This document shows, in pieces, positions 23,179-34,892 of a stretch of DNA of 64,000 nucleotides; position 1 is the first letter of the stretch; every line of letters starts with the position of its first letter. The stretch spans positions 18,311,501 to 18,375,500 of the forward strand of contig NC_053182.1 of the NCBI RefSeq assembly GCF_905163445.1, given 5' to 3'. The stretch comes from Pararge aegeria (taxonomy: Eukaryota > Arthropoda > Insecta > Lepidoptera > Nymphalidae). The notes under the pieces were generated by a model. That model saw nothing but the letters and a program-made list of their open reading frames with translations, had not been told where the DNA came from and did not search any database. Both the position numbers and the translations under genes were made by a program.

Positions 23179-23860
23179 CTTAACGTATACAAAAACAACA
23201 CTTCTTTCTACAATCCTGTGGTTAGAATGTGCCGCCTTTATTACGTGTTGATTTTCTCTTGCGATCTTGACATCTTTAATCATAAATCTGTTTCTTTCAA
23301 TAAATCTCTGCATAGTTGTAGAACTGCTGGCAAAAGTAAAAAATAAAATAATTTTTCATAATTTAACTCATCACTGTATTCACCAAGAACCTAAGTCCGT
23401 CACATCATTTGTACACGCACGTGGTGGAGAGTGGCTAGTTTTATTGCTATTGTTCTTTTATTAATGTTTTATCATGATCTGTTTTGTGTGTTAAATAAAT
23501 AAAAATAATTTTAAAAAAATATATAAAATATTTTTTTTGTCGATGTCTCGAAACTGTCGAATTTTTTATTCACTTTGCTATTCACAATTGATCCGTTCGA
23601 ATATATTGGAAATAAATAGTCCTAATTGGTTGTGATATTTACCGCTAGCTGGCGTATAAGTCAAGAAGCGTGGAGTGTATGACATATTACTTACGACCAA
23701 TCCAAATTATCATAAAAAGCGGAATCTACACAGACGTCTGTCGTAAGCGTTACTTGCTTCAGAAAAAAATCTGAGTTACTAGGTCGCGGCTAAAGAAGTT
23801 TTACTTCAAAAAAAAAAAAACTGGTTGCAAGCTATTGAAGATTGATAAAGAACGAACGAA
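23179..23860. other. AT-rich stretch, nothing recognised
   Basis: Contains a poly(A) run near 23807. The segment 'ttttttattcactttgctat' (about 23560) plus following bases recurs near 54640, so a small dispersed repeat is present. Confidence 0.45.
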
Positions 23861-24100
23861 TGATATCAACCCATCCACAATAAGAAGGGCTTAGGCCGTA
23901 GTCCACTACGCTGGCCCTGTACAGATTGGTCCACACACCTTCAAGAACATTATGGAGAACTCTCAGGCATGCTGGTTTCCTCACGATGTTTTTCTTGCGC
24001 CATTGAAAAAAGTGTTATTTTAGATACGCACATAACTCAGAAAAAATTGTGGTACGTGATTCGAACTCGGCCCCCCGAAAGTGTAGCCGAAGTCCTAACT
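23861..24100 (-). repeat. SINE family B
   Basis: The tail complement 'gatatcaacccatccacaa', body and B-box complement 'gtgattcgaactcgg' are all present. The A-box end is eroded. Confidence 0.85.
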
Positions 24101-25364
24101 AGTAGTTTTTAGGCAGGCTACTTTTCGACTATCACCTCTGCTTTGATTTAAGGCTTAGAATTTAGTTAATACGAAAAATATATAAGACAATATAATGCTT
24201 CTTCAAGATCCTAGCAGCTACTAGTACTGTATACATCGAACACTTAAATCTAACGAATGTAATGAAAAGCTGAATATAATAAGAGCACTTCGTTGTTCAA
24301 TTTACGTTCCGTGCTCATGACGTCATATATTTTTAATAGAGCGCGAACTAAATCTTTCACGCGTTAAAGTATAATATTGTTCAATGAATATATTTTATGG
24401 TAACATTCGTTGCTTTTTTTTTTATTAACAAGCATTACCTACGCTAGAGATTTGCTTTTTTATTTTTATTGCACGGTAAATTATTTATTAGTCGTAAAAG
24501 TATCTCGTTTGTATGTTAAGCTTAAAATACAGCGTATGGAAAACTTGTTAAGGAATTAATAGATTTCTAGCTGTGAGCAAAAATACTATATGGTATATAA
24601 AATATAAAATGCGTACGTTCTATTTCTCTCTTATTCCTTTTTTATATTCGATTTTCTTGATAAGTACTTCTAAATTATTAAAAAAAATTAACTGCAAAAC
24701 CCTAATGTCGCCGTACTTTTCACTCAATGGCAATAGAATACAATGTGTCGACCTATTTGCGCTGAGATAAACAAAACAAATCTCACCCACGAGAACCGTA
24801 CATTCTTTTCGGATGAAAACTAGCCAGATGTGTCATTCCAGACTATAATCTATCTGTGCTAAGTTTCATCCAAATCCGTTCAGCCAGTCTGGCGTGATTG
24901 AGGAACAAACATCCATCCAACCATACGCATTCATAATATTTAGTATAGGTTAATGCACACACTACCATCCATATTTAAAATCTCTAGGTCAATGAACTTA
25001 CATTTGAGAAACAGAGACCCTTAAAATCGAAGACTAATAAATCTTCTATCAGTCTATCTGTAGTCGCTGTTAAAAAAAAGTAAGTAGGTACGTAAAAAGG
25101 TATAAATTTTCCGGCTTTTTTCCTTCATGCCATTAAACGATGGTCTCGAATTAAGTACTTGAATCGCCAAATTACTCGTATCGGATGTCAGAATTGCCTC
25201 TTTTTGAACTTAATGAGCGGCCATCACGACTGTCGTTGTATGCCTCAAGCCATAAGCTTGAGCGATTTTATTTATAAACTACCCACAGATATTAAAAAAT
25301 CATATGCATTCATTTTCAGTGCTCTGAATATATTTGCACGTTATCTTTAAGAATATCGCAAACG
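24101..25364. other. AT-rich stretch with one dispersed-repeat copy
   Basis: About 24790-24955 ('gtttcatccaaatccgttca', 'gattgaggaacaaacatcc') is the terminal part of repeat R (see 32570 and 52405). No gene supported. Confidence 0.5.
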
Positions 25365-25505
25365 TTGTTAAAACTGCTGAGTTTCTTGCCAGCTTCTTAG
25401 CAAAATGTGCATTCCAAACGAGATATTTTATAGGCGGGAGAGATATTTAAAAAACAGACTTGACGTTTCGAAAGAGTTTTTACGGGATACTTGTCATAAA
25501 TATTT
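25365..25505 (+). mobile_element. LINE 3' end, tail type B, decayed
   Basis: 'gctgagtttcttgccagctt' and 'acagacttgacgtttcgaaa' are the direct-strand version of the type B 3' UTR. The frame just upstream, with YKLPTDIKKS, may be remnant ORF2, but this is weak. Confidence 0.6.
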
Positions 25506-26789
25506 TAATATTAATTTAGTTAATAATAATAATAATTCATTTACTTAATTGCTTTAATAATATAATCCAGCTTTCAATTCTTTAATAATAATATAACAAC
25601 AATATAACCAGCTTAACCCGTTTATTACGTTTATTTAACAAATTCCATGTTAACCGTTTATTTTCTGGAAAAAGCCTATCTTACTCTCGATCTTTTCCAC
25701 TAGCTGTTAGCCAAAAATCAAGTTGATAAATTAGACGCTTAGTTTAGAATGTGAACAAACGACAAAACAAACACACATTGCATTCATAAATTGTAAAAAA
25801 GCCATAACTACATATTTAAAGAGTTTATCATATGACGATACTGAAAACCTACTTACTATTTTAAAACAAAAAGGGCACCCTTTTTCTGTCAAAATTTAAT
25901 TTATTTACTAACAACTTTATTTACAAAGTACCCTTAACACACATTCATTCTCATGAATGAATACAGTAATACACACCCTCTCTTCACTACAACACACACA
26001 CACACACAACAAACATACACCTTTATATTTATTAATTTTTTTATAGAGAGGAACAAGTAGGATATAACATATTTATAATCCACCTTTTACAAAAATTATA
26101 AATCAATTAGCCCGTTAGTATATTCCTATTATTATTAAGTAATTATAACTGCATGTTTAATATTTAAGCTAAAAATAATCAAAAACCCTGAAGGCACTGA
26201 AGCTGAAATACAGGGTTTCTTAGTTTAGCTTCAGAAGCTTGTAGTAATATATTTTTTTTAATATTTCATGGATGCCCCATCCTATAAAATAAGAAATGTT
26301 TTTACTATATTGTTTAGACTTAAGATTTTTGGAAATAAACATTATTAAACATTATTATAATATCACTAGTGAGGATTAGTAAAAACGCTCATCCTCTTAG
26401 ATTGAGACTCAATAAAAAGGTTTCTGATATATCCGCTTAAAGGTATCGAGTCACGCGATTTAGTATATAAGAACTTTGAACTTTACTCGTTATTTTTTTA
26501 ATCATTACTACACAATCTTTGTATTTAAATGATGATCAGAACTATTAACCGCGGTCTTAAATAATTAACAGTTCTCAGTTTAACACGTATTTTTTGTGAC
26601 GACGAACCAATCTTCGATCAATAGTACTACTAGATATATGCAGCCCTATTCGAAATCTAAGTGAATTGGTGATCAATTTTTTCAATCTTGCTCCGTGTAA
26701 TTACATTTATGATAAGCGCAAAAAACTCCTGAAATATCTTTCTATATTTATTAAAAATTTCTATATTTTTTAAAAATATTTACTCTCAA
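25506..26789. other. AT-rich stretch, nothing recognised
   Basis: A short (AC)n run lies at about 25992-26008. No gene or dated repeat seen. Confidence 0.5.
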
Positions 26790-26846
26790 TCAGGCACCTA
26801 AGAAGCGTTCATGCATATTTGTTTGTTAGGTATTTTTAGGTGCGAA

Positions 26847-27106
26847 GCGGTGATAGCCCAGTGGCTAGGACCTGGACTTCACTATCGGGGGAGCGAGTTC
26901 GAATTTCAGCACGCCTCTAACTTTTCGTGATTTATGTGCATTTTAAGCAATTAAAATATCACTTGCTTCAACGGTGAAGGAAAACATCGTGAGGAAACTT
27001 GCATACCTGAGAGTTCCATAGTGTTCTCTAAAGGTGTGAGAAGTCCACCAATTCGCAAGGCTTCGGCCTTAACCCCTTCTCATTGTGGGAGGAGAAGCGT
27101 GCCCGG
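26847..27106 (+). repeat. SINE family B, nested in a LINE
   Basis: Head 'gcggtgatagcccagtggct', B-box 'gagttcgaatttcagc', body and 'cattgtgggaggag' are present in order. Confidence 0.88.
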
Positions 27107-27110
27107 AGAC

Positions 27111-27165
27111 GCTGGCACTGTGCGAATTGGTGGACTTCAGATACCTTTGAACATTATAGAGCAGT
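27111..27165 (-). repeat. SINE family B fragment, inverted against its neighbour
   Basis: 'gcgaattggtggacttcag' and 'tttgaacattatagag' are the reverse complement of the middle of family B. Together with the copy at 26847 this makes an imperfect fold-back. Confidence 0.65.
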
Positions 27166-27539
27166 ATGGCTGTCATCGCTTTTTTAAACAAATTTTTCTA
27201 TTAGTTTACGTTTTATATAAACTTTGAATTTATTGAGAGACATTTCAATGATTTATTTCATTTGGTGATTTGTTATAAAACTATATACAGTTACCCTTGA
27301 ATGATTTACCGATTCGGTATGTGTAAACTGACTTAAGTATAACATTAAATTTAACTTGCTATAAGTTGTTATATTAGTGGGCTAGTATAGGTTAGCACTT
27401 GTCCAATGAAATTGTGATAGAAAATGCAGACTGACATGATGGGAGTGAAAGTAAATTCTTAGCCGTAAATAGTGAAATAGCTTACGTAAATGAAACTAAT
27501 TCGTCTTATACGGCCATGAGCGAGTAATCGTCTCGCGTA

Positions 27540-27850
27540 TTTCTGTTATGGGCTTACTCCAAACGCGCACTGTTCTAAAAGAGCTCACAACAAACTTAGC
27601 CAGGTTTTTTTTTGTTTTTTTTTTGTTAGCACCATCTCACAGTTGAGTTGATGTTGAGCTATGAAGTTACAGCAATCCATACCCAAGCTTTTTTATCATA
27701 CATATAATCCTTAATATTATGATAGGATTTTTCTATTAGTTTACGTTTTATATAAACTTTGAACTTATTGAGAGACATCTCAAGGATTTCATCTGGTAAT
27801 TTGTTTGAATGTGCTAATTCTATGCAGTCTAGTTATATTCTTCTTAATAA
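27540..27850 (-). mobile_element. LINE 3' region, mixed tail types A and C
   Basis: 'ccaaacgcgcactgttctaa' resembles type A. It is followed by 'agcaccatctcacagttgag' and 'ttgagagacatctcaagga' of type C. Both may be parts of the same element lineage. Confidence 0.6.
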
Positions 27851-28434
27851 TATCAGTATTGTTACAGTCCACTTTCTTTTTAAATTTTGTTACAACAAAG
27901 ATTAGTTTGTTTGTTTTGTTTACTGGTAAAGTTACGCTAGCGCCACAGCATACTCGCTATATCACTGATAGTATCACAGTTAACCCGTATCTGGCTCACA
28001 TTGCCATAAATCACTTCGTAGTCTGTGAACTAACAGGTGCAAGCTAATACCGTATACAGTGTACATACACCTTTACATCACCCGCTCGTAAATCCGTCAT
28101 GACCATTGACATATGTTTTAGTATTTAAGGACCGGACTGATAGCATTTGAAAATATTGCGTAAATTAAACATGATTAAGGCACCAATTGAAATTTAACGC
28201 GATGAAAATCCCAGTAGGTTTCTAAAAAGCATCCCTTTAATTTTACAACACGACATTCTTAGGGGTGGGTACTCATAATTTAATCAGGCACTTGAAATTA
28301 TAATGAAGACTCTTATTTAAATACGGCGTAACGCGAAAGTGACCTGTTATATGTATAATTGAATAGCGCGCCTCGCGGTTGCATTTCAATAAAACATAAA
28401 CAATTTAATTTTAATTTAGGTATATATACAATTT
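27851..28434. other. Stretch without supported feature
   Basis: Nothing recognised. Confidence 0.5.
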
Positions 28435-28678
28435 ATATACAATCGACAACGCACACATCGACATCTAGCCCTAAAGTAAGCGTAGCTTGTGTTATGGGTA
28501 GATGACTGATGAATATTTTTATGAATAATATACATATGTACTTATAATATACATATAAACAGCCAGACACTGAAAAACATTCATGCTCATCACACAAACA
28601 TTTTCCAGCTATGGGAATCGAACCCACGGCGATGGACTCAGAAAGCAGGGTCGCTGCAAACTGCGCCAATCGGCCGTC
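28435..28678 (-). repeat. SINE family A, full length
   Basis: The B-box complement 'atgggaatcgaacccacggc' and A-box complement 'ctgcgccaatcggccgtc' are intact. Confidence 0.9.
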
Positions 28679-28696
28679 AAACAATGTTGCAATATA

Positions 28697-28996
28697 TCAT
28701 CAACATCGTCATAATCTTAACCTATTACCGACCTACTACACGGGTCTCCTCCCACAATGAGAAGGGGTTACGGAGGTAGTCCACCACGCTGGCCCAGCCA
28801 GTATCGGTGGGCTCAGCACACCTTTGAGAACATGCAAGTTTCCTCGCGATTTTTTCATTCACCGTTGAATTAAATGATATTTTCATTGCTTATAACGCAC
28901 ATTACTTACAAAAGTTAGAGGTGTGTGCTGGGATTTGAACTTGACCCCGAAAGTGAAGTCGAAGTCCTACCCACTGAGCTACCTTCATCACCGCTG
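28697..28996 (-). repeat. SINE family B, full length
   Basis: Runs from the tail complement 'tcatcaacatcgtcataat' to the head complement 'ctacccactgagctacc' and 'catcaccgctgc'. It lies about 20 bp from a family A copy in the same orientation. Confidence 0.9.
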
Positions 28997-29744
28997 CAGT
29001 TGCAAAAATATCACCTATAATTTTTCTATATAAATATTTCACTCAAACTAAAATGGTAGATTGTGCTACTAGTGCACACAACAATCGACTTAAATATCAT
29101 ATTGGCTTGAATGCGCCACACTACAGGACTCATTATTGCACCAAGGAGGTCTCCCTGACGCAGTGATCGTGACGTGGCTAGTAACTTAGTAACTATCATA
29201 CCGATGCAGACGTGCAAAATTCGTTCAAACCTAAATTTTATTACTCTCTGAACTTCTTCTGCTCTAATTCTAAACTATTAAAAAAAATATGTCGTTCATT
29301 TGCTCTGCGAAATACATAACAAATCTATCCCACGGATAGCCGTACATTTTTCTAGTTAAGTTGCTCATGTGCTTTTTCAAACTATGATCTATCTTTGTGC
29401 TTAATTTCATCTTGATCTGTTCAGCCGTTCTGGTGTGATAGAGTAACAAACGTCCATTAAAACTTTTGAATTTATAATATTTGTAGGATAATATAAAGTA
29501 AGAAGTGAAAAGGTTGTTTCTGGAACCGAAAAAGGAAACATCGAAGTTTCCTGGAAATTTTCCTAAAGTCGATCAATTATGGACAGACATGGTCGGCGAC
29601 TTTGTAGATACGATTTGTCCCAGTCACTGGCTGCCGCGACCCCCACTCGGCCATTTGTCAACTGCTGTTTGGAATAACTATTTAGAGCTACCACTGCTTT
29701 AAAGTTTTGCTACGATTTTATAGCTACTATTTTCTGCGTTCCTT
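28997..29744. other. Stretch with one repeat R remnant
   Basis: About 29275-29485 ('atagccgtacatttttctag', 'ttcagccgttctggtgtgat') is a decayed repeat R. A 65-codon frame at 29505-29702 has no recognisable feature and is not called. Confidence 0.5.
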
Positions 29745-30320
29745 TAGCCCTTGACTGCAATCTCATCTGGTGTCTTGGGATATGGGATCTTGTTATGGGG
29801 CAGAGCTGCTGATATAGAAACTATATTTATACTACAGAAAAGAGCTGTGCGATCGATACCTAAACTTAAATCACGCGAATCTATAAATAAGTATACTTAC
29901 AGTAGCCTCGCAATATATTTATAATAATATAATCTTTATTAAACAAAACATAAGTAATTATAAACAAAAAGTCGATATAAACAGTCGACTTACTAGAAAG
30001 GGAGATAAATTAGTGATAACTGCATATCGTCTGAGAAAAGTACAGAAATCCTTTGTGGGGATGGGTATATGCTTTATTAACATGATACCGAAGGTAATAT
30101 TAAATCTACCTTTACCTAAGTTTAAACAATATATTAAAACACATTTAACAAATCGTGGTTACTACACGATTGATGAATTCCTTAACGACAAGGCTGCTTG
30201 GAAGCAGGCCACTCCGCTCTCATCTCTCACAAAACTGAAAAAATCTTAAGATTGTTAAACTATAAAATTATGTTGGAAAAGAGCAATCTTTAATTTTAAT
30301 TACATTTAAACATTCATTTT
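29745..30320 (+). mobile_element. Non-LTR retrotransposon, ORF2 C terminus plus 3' UTR
   Basis: Two blocks in the correct order: 29770-29895 encodes LGYGILLWGR then IFILQKRAVRSIPKLKSRES, a classic reverse-transcriptase tail pattern. 29980-30249 encodes NMIPKVILNLPLPKFKQYIK and GYYTIDEFLNDKAAW up to the ORF stop. A stop and a short frame break separate the blocks, so the copy is dead. The clade is jockey/CR1-like by pattern. Confidence 0.8.
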
Positions 30321-30492
30321 TCTATCTTGTGAGAAATGAAACCGGAGCCGGATGCTTCCAAGCAACCTTGTCATTAAGTCATTAAATCTATCAATTGTAT
30401 ACTAACCTCGTGTTCTAACATATTCTTTTAACTTATGCTCCAAAATTACCTTAGGAATCATATTATAAAAACATATTCTCAATCCCACAAAT
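30321..30492 (-). mobile_element. Non-LTR retrotransposon ORF2 C terminus, tail to tail with the previous copy
   Basis: The reverse complement contains LNDKVAWKHPAP, with NMIPKVILE further upstream, homologous to 30060-30220 but on the other strand. The two copies converge at their 3' ends near 30320. Confidence 0.7.
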
Positions 30493-30789
30493 GACTTCCG
30501 TACCTTTCGCAATAGGCTGTGGGAAAATTAAAAAAAAAGGTTTATTTTTTGAAAAATAAATGGACGAAACGCACATGTCTATGGAGAGGTAAAAACGGGG
30601 CTGCCGGAAAGAACGGTGGGCAGATGAGAAAATGCAGCTGGCCTTTACCCACAAGAGTTCTTGGTTGCATAATTTATTTTGTTAAAAAAATAATATTTTA
30701 CGAAACAAATGTGTGCATTTATTGTTATTCTTATATATTTTTTCTCTACTTGTCAACCTAGGAATAATAAAAAAAAAATGTTTTTTATT
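30493..30789. other. AT-rich stretch
   Basis: No gene supported. Confidence 0.5.
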
Positions 30790-31105
30790 TTATTTTATGA
30801 AAATTAAGCTTAATTTGCTATACTCCGCGAAAAGCAGGATAATCTGTTGTATTTATATGTAATTTATAATTTTTTCAATCCTTATACTGCACACCAAACA
30901 GATCTTCGGCAATGTGGGTACACTGCGCGTGTTTCGCTCCGAAACCGGAGCCTCCTCAGGAGATGTTGACTTTACAATGAATAATTGTTACAGATTAGGA
31001 GTACAGATTCTCCTGCTTTATATGCGGAGTATAGAAAATTAAGCTTAATTTTCATAATATATCATGGATTTCCGCAAAAAAACGCCTGCTTCTATCAAAT
31101 ATTTT
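30790..31105 (-). mobile_element. Fold-back MITE (family M1), copy 3
   Basis: Left end 'aattaagcttaatttgctat' with 'ctccgcgaaaagcaggata'; centre inverted relative to copy 1 ('gtttcgctccgaaaccggag'); right end 'gaaaattaagcttaatttt' and 'cgcctgcttctatc'. The inverted ends are over 60 bp long. Confidence 0.7.
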
Positions 31106-31450
31106 ATTTTATTTATTTATTTTTTGAAATTGGCTATTGCAAACCTCAGCGTATACCTATCGTAAATATCTCATAACACTTGTATCGTTTCAACTTTATC
31201 GTATGGCTTTCGAACAGTGAACTCAGTGTGTGAGTTTAGTTTGAAACTTCGCTAACTAATGCAGATTGCAGGTCTACTCGCGTGACCATACAATATTCTG
31301 CTCTTGAACTTTGAACCTCTACAAAGTTCCGCCGCTCAGTAGTTTAGTTAAACTAATAGAGACACGAATTTGATGGTTAACTTAACTATTAAGTTACAGC
31401 GGAAGGCTGACGAGATCACTTTGTTGTTTCATGAATTTTCATTTGTCATT
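31106..31450. other. AT-rich stretch
   Basis: No supported feature. Confidence 0.5.
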
Positions 31451-31770
31451 AGCGTTGATAGCCCGGTGGGTAGGACTTCGACTGCACTTTCGGGGGGCTA
31501 GTTCGAATCCCAGCCGACGCCTCTAACTTTTTTTAAGTCATGAGCGTTTTTTTTAGGCAATTAAAATATCACTTGTTTCAATGGTGAAGGAAAACATCGT
31601 GGGGAAACCTGCATGCCTGACATTTCTGCCTTAAATAATGTTCCCAAAGGTGTGTGGAGTCCACTAATCCGCACTGGGCCAGCTTGGTGGACTACTGCCT
31701 TAACCCCTCCTCATTAGAGGAGACCCTTGTTCTGTAGTGGGCCAGTAATGGGTTGATATGATGATGATGA
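31451..31770 (+). repeat. SINE family B, full length
   Basis: Head 'gttgatagcccggtgggtag', B-box 'tagttcgaatcccagcc', the full body, and the 3' end 'gggttgatatgatgatgatg'. Confidence 0.92.
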
Positions 31771-31819
31771 CGAATTACGAATATGCAGGAATACATGTAC
31801 TTTAAATAGATTCATATTA

Positions 31820-32012
31820 ATATTATATATGCAAAAGTGTGTTTGTTTGTTTTTGTTTACTTTACGCCCTAAGTAAGCAACCAATCGACTTAATTTTTGG
31901 CACAGAGTCAGTTAAAGGGACTGAGAGTAACATACGCTACTTTATATATGGGATTTGTAAAAAGTCTAGTAAAAGACGCGGACGAAGAACGCGGGCAACA
32001 GCTAGTATATTA
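31820..32012 (+). repeat. Dispersed repeat tail of RTE-associated type
   Basis: Starts 'gcaaaagtgtgtttgtttgt' and ends 'aacgcgggcaacagctagta'. The last motif recurs at 12520 and 59765. Confidence 0.55.
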
Positions 32013-32309
32013 ATTTAAAAAAAATAATCCACTGATACACGTCCGATGCTTGTCATAGGTCTTTTGTTATGATTTCTACACTCATCGATCTTGTACTACA
32101 TGTGTCCAGCCATTTGTCAAGCCAATCGCTTTGTACGGGAGCTATATGGTGTTGCGCAAGACCATAACAATAGGAAGATCTTCTTCCGAGCGGCTGATCG
32201 TGCTCCGGGACCAAGGTCCGACCATTCATTTTTCGTAATCACATTCCGAAAGCGCGATGCAGAATCTTTGTGGCGCCATCTAGTTTGGTAATGTGGAGAT
32301 TTTGCAGCT
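32013..32309. other. Stretch without supported gene
   Basis: A 66-codon frame at 32091-32291 has no recognisable features. Confidence 0.45.
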
Positions 32310-32520
32310 TGATGTCATCTGTCCAAGTTGCGAGGGGGTTTACCAACACTGCACTCTCTAATGAGGGGTTTCCACTCCTGCATCTCAAAATGTATACTGA
32401 GGCGTAGATATAAAGCCTCTTGTGTCTGTTATTACTCCAGCACTCAATGCTATGCGGTGGTTACACCTGAAGAGTTTTATCACAAAAAGCTTCTACTTCT
32501 AATATACCTAACTCCTAATA
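32310..32520. repeat. Interspersed repeat D, copy 3, decayed
   Basis: 'actgaggcgtagatataaag', 'attactccagcactcaatgc' and 'tatcacaaaaagcttctact' follow the same block order as 12725-13010. Confidence 0.5.
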
Positions 32521-32569
32521 TACATATGTCTAAGTGAACATTATTTAATAAATTACCTTAATATTATAT

Positions 32570-32930
32570 TAATTACTAGCTTCTGCCCGCGACTTCGTCT
32601 GTGTGGACTTCAGAATAGGGTCTAAAGCTTCGCTCGTTAACAATTTTTAATCTTATTACGGGAAGTATTTGAGAGATCGGTACAGAAAGTACATGCCCTT
32701 TTTGGTGATGAAATTTGAAATGATGAAATTTCAAAGCTGTCTGCCCGCGGCTTAGCTCGTAAACAATTTTAAATTTTACCTCGGGAACTACTTAAGAAAT
32801 CGGGATAAAAGGTAGCCTATTCTATTTTCCATGTCAAAGGATGCATTCCAAATTTTATCCAAATCTGTTTTGCCGTTTTTGCAACAACATCGTCACTTTC
32901 ACATTTATAATACTAGAAGGATATATATAT
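32570..32930 (+). repeat. Dispersed repeat R
   Basis: Begins 'ctagcttctgcccgcgactt', repeats a related 'gtctgcccgcggcttagctc' internally, carries 'gtagcctattctattttcca' and 'caaatctgttttgccgtttt', and ends 'tttcacatttataatactag'. This is a very common lepidopteran repeat style. Related: 24790, 29275, 47812, 52405, 63135. Confidence 0.7.
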
Positions 32931-33244
32931 TTATTACTGTTGCGTACAACTTTAAAGTGCTAATCTAATATCAAATAACCGGGGCAAAAAAAAAATGCCT
33001 TCCAGCCTGGATGGAGCACGCCACTGATGAAAATATTTCCTCATCAAAGTAATAAACGTTAAACCCGCGGTACCTGCGCGCTAAATTAAAAAAGGTTGTA
33101 TTAAAATTTCACGCCAGGCCTTTAATCGCCGTCATAATTACATCCTCCACGTCTCTAGGGCTACATGAGCGACGTAGACATATAAAACGTAGAGTCGCTA
33201 GAGTCGCGCGATATAGAGGACCGTCCTACGATGCGAAGCTTTGT
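32931..33244. other. Stretch without supported feature
   Basis: Nothing recognised. Confidence 0.45.
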
Positions 33245-33430
33245 GAATTCAAATAGTCAAAATAATATTTAAAAAAAACAAAATTCATTTATTTCGAGTG
33301 GAATTACTTTATGAACACTTTTGAAATATCAAGTCTCTCTGTTTAAAGTGATTTTAGCACTAGTTCGGTAAGAAACTCAGCAGTTTCTCTCGTCCAATAT
33401 TTTACAATCATTTTTCTACATTGCGGAATA
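33245..33430 (-). mobile_element. LINE 3' end, tail type B, decayed
   Basis: 'aaaattcatttatttcgagt', 'tttgaaatatcaagtctctc' and 'gtaagaaactcagcagtttc' align with the type B tail in reverse orientation. Confidence 0.65.
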
Positions 33431-34544
33431 TTAGCGCAGAGCTAACTCTTGTCTTGTTATTGGTCAGTCCAGCATTACCAACTGAGTCATGTTATAAAAG
33501 GAGAAACTATTCCCCACCAAGGACTTCCAAGTGGCGACGGTTCAAAACGGCTTTGTACCAGCTATATTTACAGCAATCGCAGCTACTTTCTTCGAGTGTA
33601 GGCAAATCACTTATATAAATATAATATATAATACTGTCTATTTTTCCTACGTCTACGTTGGGGATAGTCGTAGCGTTGCTACGCGTAGCATCGTAGGCCG
33701 TACAGTATCGATCGTAGCGACGTGGAGCTACGTTATGAAAAGGTACAAACATTTTCCGTTTTGTTGCTTTATGTTCCAGTTTTTACCGTATCTTTGATAG
33801 CAGAATGTACTCTTCATGGAGTTCAAACGTTTTGTTTTCTTATGAACATACCCGAATTTAATCAAGATTTGCCACTTAAAACTCACGCACACCTGTAAGA
33901 TCGTGACTTTTACCAACTTTAAGTTTATAATTTAAAGTCGTAGTAAAAACTGTCTTCATTCAAATATATTGTAGTGAGATAATCATGTTAATAACTATAC
34001 ATTCGTTAACTGCAACTTAAAATTAAAGCTGCGAGACGAGAAATGAGTACCATTTTCTGGTCCATTACGACATTTATTATGTCGATCTATTTTCTCGTCT
34101 TATCTCATACAAATGTATAAGTAAAGACGAGAAAATAGGTCGACATAGTAAATGTTGCGACGTAGCCCCACTGCTCTAAGAATATTAAAATGAATACATT
34201 TTCTTTCGATGTTGTTTCCGAAATTAACTGTAAAATAACAAATCTATTGTTGTCTTTTTCCATCTAAATACTTAACAAATGGAAATACAGTATAAATAGC
34301 GAATACACCAACACTTTTCCATCCAATGGCCGTCCAAAAACAACATTTCCTAAGTACACAATAATATCGTACAACAATCCCTTCTAAAACCAATTTCGTA
34401 TTCTGATTTGACAGTGCCTCATTTTTCACCCTACTTGAGGGTATCCATGTGTAAAATGGCGAAATTAGGACACAAATATAATAACCTTTTTTCCCACCAG
34501 AGCAGACCAGAGATAATTCGGCAATTATAAATTCGCAAGATATC
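33431..34544. other. Stretch with a CG-rich palindromic patch and a hairpin
   Basis: 33643-33742 is dense in CGTAGC and its complement, including the 14-bp palindrome 'tgctacgcgtagca'. The hairpin at 34070-34155 is listed separately. Overlapping frames on both strands here are mirror shadows and not called. Confidence 0.55.
34070..34155. repeat. Hairpin with 32-bp stem
   Basis: 34070-34101 pairs with 34124-34155 around a 22-nt loop. The two DNA mismatches become G-U pairs in the + strand RNA, so the whole stem can pair. The arm contains 'tctattttctcgtctt'. No second copy was seen. Confidence 0.8.
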
Positions 34545-34620
34545 TCTGCCGGGAATCGAAACCGGGACCATCCACTTACAGCCATAGTAGTCACCGCTGC
34601 ACTAGAGTAGTTGATAAGAT
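34545..34620 (-). repeat. tRNA-derived SINE fragment (family C-like)
   Basis: 'gccgggaatcgaaaccggga' is a B-box complement and 'gtcaccgctgcactagag' resembles the A-box complement. Little else is preserved. Confidence 0.45.
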
Positions 34621-34892
34621 AGATGTTACGAGTTTTTATTAAGCTTTCGTTTTGTTTTCTGAAATTATCATAACATAGGTAGTACACAGAATAATTATTT
34701 CCGAGACGTCATCTGGCCCCAGCTGTAAATCAGCGCTGCATACTTACCAAGTTACCAAGGAATGTAGCACAATGCTGAGCTGGTATCTTTGATTAGGTTA
34801 TGCCACTCATAACAAACGTTATCCTGCACTTCTGTTATTTGAGCATTGAGTCATATGCTTGTATAACGTAGGCGCCTGTTGGAATTGGACGT
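34621..34892. other. Stretch without supported feature
   Basis: Nothing recognised. Confidence 0.45.

Larger units (their letters stand above)
26790..27265 (-). mobile_element. LINE 3' end, tail type C, split by SINE insertion
   Basis: 26790-26835 ('aagaagcgttcatgcatatt') and 27170-27265 ('tagtttacgttttatataaa', 'ttgagagacatttcaatga') are parts of the same LINE end seen intact at 19376. The intervening sequence is family B SINE material. Confidence 0.65.

Noticed and set aside
29505..29702. 65-codon frame with VDQLWTDMVGDFVDTICPSHW
   Set aside because: The composition looks protein-like, but no domain is recognised and it lies between a repeat R remnant and a LINE fragment, so a decayed transposon ORF or chance is as likely.
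32091..32291. 66-codon frame with a promising hydrophilic stretch
   Set aside because: No splice sites, no family resemblance, and it directly precedes repeat D.
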